A DNA stretch of 64,000 nucleotides from Gorsachius magnificus. Its lineage: Eukaryota; Chordata; Aves; Pelecaniformes; Ardeidae. The stretch spans positions 30,970,885 through 31,034,884 of the forward strand of contig CM067109.1 of the NCBI GenBank assembly GCA_034008185.1, given 5' to 3'. Of the stretch, positions 1 to 11,200 are shown one piece after another. Both the position numbers and the translations under genes were made by a program. Below the pieces are notes generated by a model. It had not been told where the DNA came from. It made no database searches and was given only the letters and a program-made list of their open reading frames with translations. Every line of letters starts with the position of its first letter. The stretch's first letter is position 1.

Positions 1-81
1 CTCTCCCCCAACCCACTTGGGTGGGGGGAGTGAGTGAAGGGCTGTGTGGTGTTTAGCTGCCTGCTGGGTTAAACCATGACA
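1..81 (-). mobile_element. Partial endogenous retrovirus LTR (5' end), cut by window edge
   Basis: Read on the minus strand from base 81, the sequence starts TGTCATGGTTTAACC and continues through a C-rich block and a GGGGGAGAG block. The same order of blocks starts the complete LTR at 59484-60073, and the two are roughly 80% alike over these 80 bases. The TG start at base 81 marks the 5' LTR boundary, so the rest lies left of the window. Whether it is a solo LTR or part of a provirus cannot be seen. No viral gene is present in this piece. Confidence 0.85.
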
Positions 82-2904
82 ACTTACATGCTTTGCATTT
101 AGACAGCCTCATCTGTGTGTCATCTCAGTCCATTGCATTATCAAGTTAAGAGTAAGCTTTTAAATAATGAAATATCTTGCTTGAGATTAAAGTGCATTGT
201 GAATATAATTTGTATCAGGTGCTCTAGGAGTTTTGTTCCTGGGAGGGTAACCAGCAATCAAAATAAAATGAGATCATTCAGTACTGTACAAAGTGTTTAA
301 ATAAAAATTTTACAGACCAATCATATAGTCCTTCCACACACAAATGTAACTTTAAGAATTTCAGCAATATTAACAAACATTTTATCCCAGGAGGGCTGGT
401 AATAATGTTGGCATTTCAGCCACACAATAAAAAAGTTCTGTACCCAAAGTATTAGCCATTTTATTTACCCAGAGTCGATACAAGTGAGTTACAATCTATG
501 TGTATGACTGAAATCTCCAGTGTTAGGTTTTTTATGCAAAAACATTTTAGAATTGACCCTAAAAATGTCAGAAAAACCTTTTGCAACCAAAAAGCTTTCT
601 CCTTCTGAATACAACAAGACCTCAGAAATAGTTACCCTACTCAGTCACATTTCTGGAGACATTACATGCACTTTCTACTTTTTGGCCCAGTATGAATAAC
701 ACCATGTTTAAACAAACTTGGGGTGGCATATGCATAAAAGTTGAAAATACAGTTCAAATGGTGCTGTATGACTCTTTTCTTTACAAAGGGAAGGAGATTG
801 TACACAAAAGTTTTGATGACCTTAGTGAAGATTCAATTTTCAGTCATGAGGATTAGCTACTGTTTTACACACTTTTCTGTGCTGCGATGATTTGCTTGTG
901 TCTTTCAATGTTCATGGCACACCAAGTTGGCTCACATTTCTAGTGTCTTGAAGATGGACACTAAGAAATTAATATTATAATTATAATTAAGAAACCTCTG
1001 TAATTTTGTAGATGGTCTCTTACTCTCAGCATAAACAGAGACCAAGGGGTGCTTCCACTGTTCCTTCACCTTATCATCTTTTGATGGTCAATACCAAATG
1101 CAACTTCTTGACCTGAAACAACTATCCAAATGAAATAACTATCCAAAAGACTAGCATATAAAAGGTCATACTACAATATGAACAGATAATTTTTTCTTTC
1201 CTTAGTGTTCCTTCAGTGCAACTAATCCTAAAATCTGAACCCTTTTCAGGGATGGTAAAATACTGTGTGAAGAGGTGGCAACATATAAATGTACTAAAGC
1301 TTTTTGGCAATAGATAAAGCTGATTTTTTCCTTCCTGTGCACCAAAACCACAATGTGCCAGATTGGAGATGAAGCATGACTACAGTCTGCTGCATAAATA
1401 AGGGACAATATAACCCAGAAACTCTCCACAGTAGTTTGGAAAACTGTATGAAGCTGCTTTGAGGTCTAAAAATTAATGACTTCTAACAACAGGAATAACC
1501 TGTGTTCTGGAAGGAGTATGCAAGCTCGGCAGCTTGCTAACCTGGCAAGCAAATGCTTTCATGAAGACAGATTCCCAGACCCTCATAGCTGAGATTAGCA
1601 TTATTCAATGAACAGATGTGAGTTTCAAGTTCAGAAACACGCTGTATATAGCCTAATCACGGGTAATTGAAATTAGGACTGCCAGCTATAGCTTTCACTG
1701 TTCTCCCATTTCTCAATAACTTAATTTGACTGGAACTACCAGCCATCACAGCTGAACTCCAGCCTTATTTTAGCTTGGTCTGACAGCCACAGCCCTCTGG
1801 AAGTATTTGCAGCGTCTAAGGATCATTTTGGCATGTCAGCAAGTGAGGTATGTCCCTTTCTCCTGTCATACTCTGACACCAGCACCTGGAGCTGGAACTG
1901 GAGCAGTGGGGCAGCCACATGGGGATATTCCTTTCACATTGCCAGCATTGTCAGAGCAATGATGAGAATCTGGAAGAGGTGAGGAAAGGGACACAAGCCA
2001 AGGAGGCTGTGGTATTTTGAATTGCCTGAGCATCCAGCCCCAAATCTGCAGAAAATGCGGTGATGCTCCATCCAAATACACAATCCCTTCCTGCCCTTCC
2101 ACTCTGAACCCCTATCTTCATTTCCTGTGATTGGGAAATGAGACATTGAGGGGTATATGAAATTGAAATTATTTTTTTCAGTTGTCCTCTGGGTATTCTC
2201 CAGTCTATTAAGGCTATTTGAACTGGCTTCTGAAGTACTGTTGCATCAACAGAGCAGGGAATCTGGCTCTCATTAGTTGCACATAACAGATCAGTATAAA
2301 CATGAAGGCAATTTTACTGGGTTCAACCTTGTAATGGATCAGAGTTCTGTCACAGCTTCAGCATCATAACTTGTGGACTCCAGCCTGAATCTTCCTACGT
2401 ATGTCTATCCCAAAGGGTAAAATAAAGCTGTTCTTCCTCGTTACAGTGCTACTCAAGGTTAGACTTTTGCTATACATTATGCTTAGGACAATCCTCATGG
2501 AGGACTAGAGCTTAAGCTAATGCATATATGTACAGGAAAATTTACAAACCTAGGACAAATGTCTTCCAAAACACTACTCAGTCAGGGTAGTTATGGGATC
2601 AGCCCTAAACCGTCTTTATGTACAACATATAAACAACACACTTAGTGGATCTGCCCAGCGATTTCTGAAATCTAGTCATGGAGCAAGTTCTTGCTCAGTG
2701 CCTGAGCTATATGCTGACAGCTGAACAGAGATTGTATTTGCCAGGCTGTGGGCACAGAACATGTTATTTGTTTGGGCAGATTTTTCATTGAATTTCATTG
2801 TAAGAATATATTGATTTTTCTTACTGATACATAACACTAAGTTGCTTTAGAGACAGATGACACTATTAATTTCTAAATAAATACACTGGATAGCTGCTTT
2901 AAGG
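82..2904. other. Non-coding, no recognisable element
   Basis: AT-rich unique sequence. Open frames here are all under 80 codons, overlap one another on the same strand and show no recognisable domain. I see no CR1, LTR, tRNA or long simple repeat. Confidence 0.6.
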
Positions 2905-3277
2905 CTAGGTTTTAGACAAAAGCAATTTATTTAGTTCTCTTTTTAGGTTATAGTGCAAATCTACTTTAGCTTTACAAAGAGATATCTGGAGCTTGGTATT
3001 CTCTTGGGCATCATCTAACAACTGAAGAACAGCTTCTTCTGCTCTATTCCTACCCAGTTTTCCCCAGAAGCCTGTGACCTCTTCTGCCATTTGAGAGGAG
3101 GATTCTCATTTCTGGAGTACTTTTCCTTTTGTCTTTAAGCTCCCCTAGTACCTGCAAGAGAAGACTTGCCCCTGTGTCTGCTGTTGATGCTGGAAGCACA
3201 CGGTGACTAGTCACTGCATCTCCAGCAACAGCTGAGACAGAAGCACTGAGAAATACTGGCTTGGATGTACTCATTGC
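2905..3277 (-). pseudogene. Possible decayed coding sequence or candidate exon, unidentified
   Basis: Two minus-strand open frames abut here. The first (3274 down to 3050, 74 codons) contains a stretch reading QVLGELKDKRKSTPE. The second (3090 down to 2905, 61 codons) reads AEEVTGFWGKLGRNRAEEA, then a leucine-, glutamine- and lysine-rich stretch like a coiled coil, and ends at a stop. Read as one product they would need a frameshift near 3110, and the second frame carries a stop just upstream (TGA at about 3109). The 5' edge is preceded on the minus strand by a splice-acceptor-like TATCTTACAG. No poly(A) tract follows the 3' end, so a processed retrocopy is not directly supported. It could be a broken terminal exon, an old gene relic, or chance. 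I do not recognise the protein. Confidence 0.25.
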
Positions 3278-5940
3278 TGTAAGATATTTTATTTGGAATA
3301 AGGCAGTGGAGACGTGGAGTAAAAAAAAAAAGAAAAAAAAAGCCTCCTATGGTCATATGTTAAATACTATTTGCATTTTAAAAAAAAATGGAATAAATAA
3401 AATCTCAGAGCCAGATGGGGAGTGCATTTTCCTCTCCCACACATACAGCTATTTCTGCACTGACTGATGTGCATGTGTATCTGGTGGAGGTTCTGCTGAC
3501 ACCATAATATGCAGCGTTATGCCAACTTTCTCAGTTGTTCCTTTTCCCTCAAAGAAAGGGTAAAACTAAGACCAAAGAGGACACTAATTTTGACAGAGTG
3601 CTTCAGTGTGTTACTGAAAAATCATTATGAAGAAAAATCAGGAGGAAACGATAGTTTATGAAAATAATTTTCCATCCTAGCCAAACAAAAATCTGCTTGG
3701 CTTATTTTTATTCTCTTCTGCAGTATGCTGTTTTGTTTTTCAATGTTCTTCTGCAAGAATGAGAAAAAGCAAACCAAACTGAAACAAAAAAAAGACCCCA
3801 CAACCCTTTGGCTTGATTGATCCTAATGACACGAGGAAGTACAAATTGCCACTTGTTCCTCTTCAGCCTTGTGCTATGTACCTGCAGAGGATAGCTAAAC
3901 CTGCACATCCAGCAGCTCCCTCAGACGGGGCCCATTGCCCTGCCGTGGGCAGGAACACAAAAGGATGGAGGTGATGGTTTCTTTCCAGACTTTCAACACC
4001 TCACTGGGTGACAACAGATTAAACCTAAGCCTGCATCTAGGTCAGCATAAAATCTAGAAATATAGACAAAAAGCTTATTTCTTACAATTACTTCTGGGTC
4101 TGAAGAGCTGAAACACCAAGGGGAAAGGAGGAAGAGCTGAGATCCACTTCTTCAGATGACACGTCTTTCTATGTGACATGTCTTTATTGAGCTTGCCTCA
4201 ATTTCCTGACATCCAAGTGACTAATAGGTAATTTGTTTAATTGGATGACTGTGCTCAGAATATTTTTCTTTGACAGAGATAATATGCACATAGTTCTGCC
4301 TGGCAGAAACTACAACAGGGGCTAGAAAAGCAATGGTATTTTACTCCTAAATGGGAAAGAATTATTTGCAATAAATTGTCTTTTTCTTCCCTGACTTTTT
4401 GTAAAATGTTTATTAAATGCTGGCATATGAAGCAGTCTGTCGAAACTATTAGTCACCAAGGGCTTGGTTTTGTTCTGTTGTTAGAGAGGAGAAAAAAAAA
4501 AAAGAACAAATCTAAACCTTTCTAATCTAATCTTTGCCTGAATACAATGAGTATTATCCTGCTTTTTTTGAATTCACTAGCAAAATTTCTGTTTACTTCT
4601 GGGTAGAGGTTCTGATCCCAAAGTACAGTAGAATATCCATGAAGGTACCCTTGTTCCATTTCACCTCAGTGCTTTTCCTCCTCACTTTTTGCCAAATTAC
4701 CTTTTTTTTGTTTGTTTTTTATTAAGCCGAGCTGCATAAAGCAACACAATACCTGCCTCTAAACTGTGATATCACTCATATACATTCAGTTCCATTGCAC
4801 AGTGGAATTGCACTGTATTTTGCATTTCATCTCCTTTACACCACTCAGAATTGTACTTCTCCCTTTTTCAAAGTTCTTTCCTTACGCTTCTTCAAGCTCT
4901 CCTTCCCCTTCACCTACAATTCCTCCTTAAAAGCACAGAGATGCTTCAAGTGGAAACTATATATCTTTAATTAACTGCCATATTCATTTATCTTCTGAGT
5001 AGCTTCCTCCTTCCTCTATGGCTGCACTACTGCAATTTAAAGATTAGTAATTATTAAACATCCATCACATGCAAAATGAACTGTCCCTAACTGTTAACAA
5101 GAATATAGTGGCCAAAGCCTGTCATTTTCTTTCTTTTTTTTTTTGGACACAGAAGTTCAAGCAAAGGAACAAAGCCATTATGCCAGAATAAACAAACAGA
5201 GAGATTTCTCTCCCTCATAGTTTTAGTGGCCTAGGTAGCAACATGCTGATTATAGTCCATTTTTTGGACTGGAGTGGTCAGGGCAGGACCTCACCAGCCA
5301 GGACCTGTCGCACCACCTCCTGCTCTGTCTACCCCAAGGAGCCTCCATTTCTACCTGAGGCATCTGGCCCACACTGTGCCCTGACAATGTCCAAGCTGAT
5401 GGTTTTGCTTGCTCTTTCTTCAGTTTCAAGCAACAGTAAACTTATTCATCCACTTAGATAAATTGTCCATCATGCATTTTTACAACAAGGATACAAAAGC
5501 AGATTCAGCAAAGACATGTCACAGGGCAAAGTATGTCACTGTAAGAATTGAATTGTTTCCCAGTATCTCTTCCGTTTGTCTCTCTTCTCTCTTTTCATTG
5601 GCTTTTGCTATTGAAAATCATCTTTATTCTAGATAAATCACAGTGGAAACTACTAGAGAAGCAACATTACTTTAATGTTGCCAGAGAAAAAAGAAAACAG
5701 TGATACACTGTTTTCATTTTTTCAGATGCTATTAAGTCTTTTTTAGATGTATGATTCCACTTGTGTGAATAGTACTCATGCACACAGTACCCAACTGAGA
5801 CCACTATCCCGACTGCCTGCTACTCAGCTGGTGACAGGGAGCCAAGACACTGTAGTGAAATGACTCAGCTGGCACAAGTTGGAGTCCATTCAGTCAAAGC
5901 AGCATAAAGGGCAAATGCCATTTCAAGAGCCATGGATGAT
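3278..5940. other. Non-coding, simple A-rich tracts only
   Basis: Unique AT-rich DNA with an interrupted A-tract at about 3321-3342 and short A/T runs near 4491 and 5139. A mildly GC-richer patch at about 5260-5400 has a 72-codon open frame with no recognisable features. No mobile element was identified. Confidence 0.55.
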
Positions 5941-6103
5941 TGTATCATTACAATAAGATACAATGAACAAGGAGTCTTTCTGCGCAATAGCTCCATTGTT
6001 TAATCCATTACATAGGATTTCTTATTTTTAACCCTTAACCTGATCATGACAGTGAAGGCTTTACACTAGCAGAGGTAATGGTTATACTAGGCACAACTCA
6101 GGA
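5941..6103. repeat. Direct repeat copy A of an unnamed short element
   Basis: This stretch is nearly identical to 8125-8278 in the same orientation. My hand alignment gives about nine substitutions and three small gaps, roughly 94% identity. It opens with TGTATCATTACAATAAGATACA, a 6-bp inverted repeat around a 10-base loop. The flanks of the two copies do not match. A perfect 5-bp ggatg lies at 5934-5938 and 6101-6105 and could be a target-site duplication. I see no pol III boxes and no coding potential. The likely nature is a short interspersed or non-autonomous element; the family is not recognised. Confidence 0.7.
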
Positions 6104-8124
6104 TGGCAGAGACTCAGCACTGTCACTGAAGTAGAGAAGTTTCCCATTCAGCTTTCCGATTTTAAGCACGCGGGTGCAACCTTGCCTTGGCACACATCCT
6201 TCCCACCATGACATGCCACTGAGCTCCCTTGTTGTGCAACTGGAGCACAGCTGTAAAAAGTGCCTTCTCCTCCTCTTAATTATTTTACTTAGTAATTGAG
6301 TAACTAGTTTATGATATTGTTCCTCACTGTGAGTCATACTGTACAACAATAGCTGGTATTCATTAATTCTGAGTGGCTACACGTCTTTATTGCAGGTTGC
6401 AAAGCCCAGACCTTTACATGTTTGCCAGGTACCAAAGGCACATTTGTTTTGTGGTGTTGTCGAAGTGAGTGATGGGGAAGCCTTGCTAGAGCAGAGGCAG
6501 TCAAGACAGAGTTTAAGTACTACCATTGCTACTTTTACTTCAGACTCTAAAAAGTTATACTTCCCTTTGGTCTGGCATTATAATGAATTATTCTAATCAG
6601 CAGACTATTCATTTTACTTAAAGCAGTAATATTTTAGCAGAGGCAGTTATTTTAATTAGTGAGGGAGAGCTATCTTATAGCACATAATGTAAAAAGAGAT
6701 GGCATTAGAAATGTAGAGAACAGTTAGAAAAAGCAACAGAATGTGAGATATGGATGGAAAAACCCACCCTGTACACAGTAAGAACAAATAATGCAAACTG
6801 TGTCAGGTTAGGTTCAAGCTTTGTCCTCACTTTTGTAAGTGTAATATGGTAGCTCAGTGTGTGTAAGGAGCCTTTTATGGTACCTTCCATAGATCTTACA
6901 AAGTTAGATTACAGTTTTCTGCTAGTGGTTGATAGTTGCAGTACAGAATAAAGCATCACATTAAACTTACAGGTTAAACTTCATGAATTGGTTTTGATAC
7001 ACTGTTGGAGAATGCATATATGTAATTATTATTTAACCAGTTGTACCACAGTTATGTCAATAAGAGCTTAGTAACAGACATTTCTTTTTGCATGCTGCCA
7101 GGTACACATCCTCTACATTTTTTAATGTTTTCTTTTCCACTTATGTTCACCGTTTGTGTGGCAAAAAGATAATACAGAGCATAAAATAAATAAAAAAAAA
7201 GAGCATTGCCAAAGATATATTGTACTATGCTACTTTTTTTTTTTTATTTGGTTAAGGTAATTTTGTGACTGCAGTCAATGAGAGTAAAGTGACAAAAGGT
7301 ATAGCACTGCTGAGTCAATAAGGATCACTCTTCGTAAGAAACTACTACTGACCCATGGCGGTTCCAGAAATCAACATACCATCTTTTATATAGTATGTTT
7401 TCAGGGCTTCTGGCTCACTGGAGTCATTAAGTTCCTGTAGCACGTTTCATAAGAGACTGATCGTCATCGCTACTGTCTTGAACTAAGTCCAGAATGCAAT
7501 GAGAGAACTCAACAATATTTTAGCTTATGTGCATCTGAGGTGTTGGGGATCAACTTTTTTCCTCCTCTGGTTCAGTTTAACCACCTTTTTTCTCTCCATG
7601 AGAGAAAAGGCCTGCTAGCTAGAGGCTAGCAGAGAAGATGCCATCTTCCTATCTCAATGATCTCAACATTTTATGTTATAGCTCTTGAGATTTGCACACA
7701 TCTGTCCTTGTACAATATGCAAGTGCTCCAACTTGCATTGCAGGCTCAGCTGCTGGACTGGGTACAGCTACTGGGCTGGGTACAAATTATTAGCCTTACA
7801 TTTCTTCTCTTACAGTGAGTACTGAGAGATAAGTAAGAGGAAGAGACCTCTTTTTGAGAAAGAGATCTCTCTCAGCGTGAGACAAAAGATCTATCTCTCC
7901 ATCTTGTCATATGGTAAGGACAAGTTGTCCTGGGCCTTTTCCAAACCCTCTGTAAGGGACCTCATTTCTCTCTACCTGGCTTATTTCTCTAGACAAAACC
8001 AAAAATTTAGATTAATAAGTGAAGAAGAATAAATAAGGATGTTAAAAAGAAAGGTCTCAGGGATTGGAGAATAAATTATTTTATTCTGTTATTGTACTTA
8101 AAATATTTTCCTTACCTTCAACAG
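6104..8124. other. Spacer between the direct repeats, non-coding
   Basis: Unique sequence that is not itself duplicated, so the flanking repeats are not the ends of an obvious 2.2-kb tandem duplication. It holds A/T runs near 7191 and 7231 and a small hairpin (7612-7632, 8-bp stem). No gene was seen. Confidence 0.55.
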
Positions 8125-8278
8125 TGTATCATTACAATAAGATACAATGAACAAGAAGTTTCTGTGCAATAGCTTCATTGTTTAATCCATTACATAGGAT
8201 TTCTATTTTTAACCCTTAACCTGATCATGACAGTGGAGGCTTTACAATAGCACAGGTAACACTAGGCTCAGCTCAGGA
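8125..8278. repeat. Direct repeat copy B of the unnamed short element
   Basis: This is the second copy of the element at 5941-6103, in the same orientation. It starts at the same base (TGTATC) and ends at the same CTCAGGA. It differs by small deletions: two bases near the left end, one base in the T-run, and about six bases near the right end. The sharp common ends suggest a defined short element rather than a random duplication. Flanking CAACAG and CAACCA are only a weak target-duplication candidate. Confidence 0.7.
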
Positions 8279-11200
8279 CAACCAGCACAAAAACCTATCT
8301 TGCAAAAACAGCGGGAGAATGATGGGCAGAAAGAGCATTCTCATGAGCATGATAACTATCTAGATCTTCCCTTTATGGATCTTGGAGATAAAATTACTAC
8401 TAAATGCATGCCTAAATATTTGGAGGGTTTATCCATTTAAGCAGAGACTTGAAGGAATGAGGGAAGAAACTTCCCAGACTTGAAAACTTAAGGGAAATGT
8501 GAAATAGACTGCAAAATTTCTTCCTGGTAGTGAGACCAGCTTAAACCAATTGCTCACAGCTTTTGTTAATTTCTAGGCTTTCCATATTGACAGGAACAAT
8601 TATGGATACATTTTTGTATGTTTTCAATAGCTAGATACTTCCTGAGCTACAGGGCAAGTAACATAGTTTGTGACACTAATCATAATGGAGTCCCAATGAT
8701 AAATCATGAAGACAATACTAATGGAGAATAGGAACTGGTGTACTGCAGAGATTCTGGATTGCTTGAAACTCTGTAGTATCCAATGAGCAAGAACGCTGGC
8801 TTCTCTGTCTTCCAGGTTGAATATCCATCTTCAAACAAATCACAACACCCTCCACTCCCCCCATCCCCCTCAAAAAGAAAAAAAAAAAAGATAGAAAACC
8901 AAACAAACCCTCAGTGACTATCAGTCTCACAGTGCTATCCATCTGGTCCACCTGCAGGTAGCATAGCTGTCTCAAACCCCTTTCTACACCCACAGCCTCT
9001 TAGTACTATTACATCCGTTTTCCTTCTGAGGGATAGGTTAAAGCCACACGCCCCAGCAGCGTTAGCTACCACATGGATTTCCATTCGTAAACCTGACAGT
9101 GCTTGGGGGATAGCAGGGGGATAGCTGCTACCTGACTCCATCCCCGTCTGTCTTCATGATTCCCTTCCTAGACCTGTCAGGATCCAACTACACAGCATTT
9201 GTTGTGGGATCCGAAAAAGGAGCAAACTGAACTCTCTTCCAATGGGCCTTCCTTCTTAAAGGACATCACCAGGCATTCCTGTTATTTCTTCCCTTTCCTT
9301 CATGGCACTGATAGTTTCACATTTAATACAGAATAAAGCTTGGGTTTTCATCACATGAGGCTTTCATACAATGATAGACAGTGACACACACAACCTTACT
9401 CAGGGGTGGGCATGCAGCATGGGGTGCTTGTGGAATGGGCACAAAAGGACAAAGACCTTTGCTGCTAAGACTTTGCCCTCCACCTTGTATGTCATTATGC
9501 TGTCCTCTGGGAGCTCCCCTCCCAGGTGGAAAACCACGTTCCTCTTCCCCTCCAGGCTCATAAAACTCTCTCCAAACAGCAACATGTTTATTTTTGGAAC
9601 AGACTGAACAGTAGTAAGTTGTTTTTCAAGGACTGTGGGGGCCGAAGATAGACTTTTTCTCCAGCCAGCTTTTTCCTCCACATGGCACAGATGTACCATA
9701 CATAACACTACAGCATAGTTACTTATCTTAAAGACTGGCAGCTCTGCTTATTTCTGAGCTGTGTGAGCAACCCCCCTGGTAAAATCAGCAACAGTTGTGA
9801 AGTCCTAAGTGAACAATCACACACATCTATCTTACTCAAAAAAATTTTGACTGAAATAAGACATTTGTTGATGTTTAATGTTGTATTATTTACAAGCACA
9901 AAGTCTAGCCCCCTTGTCTTTTCAGCACACTGTTTTAAAGAAAAAAATCAATGTTGTACAAACATTTCCAAGATTTTATAGGTTTGTTGGGGAAGCAGTG
10001 CCTGCAGCCTCCTTGGTTACTGTGAAACAGTAATTTTGCTTTACAGAGCAAATCTTGCTATTCTTACATCTTTTATCATGCATGTGTAAGCAAAACTGGC
10101 TGACTGGGGACAAAAACTGTGGGACTGCATTATGCCACTCTCAAAGGCTATCGTTACAGCAGTTGGCAAATAAAAATTTTCTGTGAGACTAAATTAATTT
10201 ATAAGACAGTGGAAATCTATTGACAGCAGCAAGCTACTATGTATGTCTAAGAACAGGGTTTGTTCCTGCTGTCCAGAATATGTAGGATTTTTTAAAACTT
10301 TATGGGTCCATGAATACATGCCAAAAAGCAAATGCAGGTATGCCAAATTTGAATGTGGAATTCCATTGTTTCTAAGAGTTTTTAATATTTATACTAGACA
10401 TTATGAAGAACTAGAAAACAGTCATGACAAAGACAACATTTGGTTTATAGTAGATAAACAGTAAAGGTAAGGTTTTCTAGAGAACCCATGACAATATTGG
10501 GTATTTATGTAATTAATCATGCAAGTCTGCATCTGAATCTTCATCTAGGGATTATTTCCTTTTGGCTGAAGTATGTATGCCTTCAGAAGATTTCAAACCC
10601 TTTAAACCTTACCTAAAGAACAGTGTATTACTGCAAACAACGAGGTCATTCTCCTTTCCCTTCAACAACCGAATTTGCACCACAAGATGGCAACCTAAAG
10701 CAATCTTCTATAAAAATGACGTTGTGCTTGATGTCTGTTATTAGGAATACCTTCAAAATACTTCTGTTAAACCCATGCTGTGAACCTGTATCAATCATGT
10801 TTTCGAAATAATCACACCAACATCTTAAAATATATATTTTGACTCATATCAAGGAGTCAGAAATACAGCTATATCTAAAATACCCTCAGAATTGTCTAAA
10901 TACAGATAAATGATTTAATAAAGCAAAAAATAAAAAAAAGATAGTATAGTAAAACATCTCCTTTTAAGTAGCAATAATGTTCATAATTGAAATATCAGGG
11001 GAGAAATATCTCAACATGAGTGTAAATCTTGAATTCTCCAGGGAACATTTGCAGTTTCCTAGCAATTAACTTAGCAGCTATTGTTTTCTGTGTTAAAAAA
11101 ATCCTCTAATAATGCAACATGTGCAGTATTTCAGAAATCTACACTTATTTTAATTTCCATGAAAGATTATAAACAACTATATCCACTGGTAGCTCTAATA

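Noticed and set aside
7612..7632. Perfect 8-bp hairpin CTGCTAGC / GCTAGCAG
   Set aside because: About eight such stems with short loops are expected by chance in this window; the one at 23455-23477 is similar.
10243..10464. 73-codon frame with several cysteines at its start
   Set aside because: Composition (F, Y, K, I rich) matches random translation of AT-rich DNA, and there is no splice or family support.
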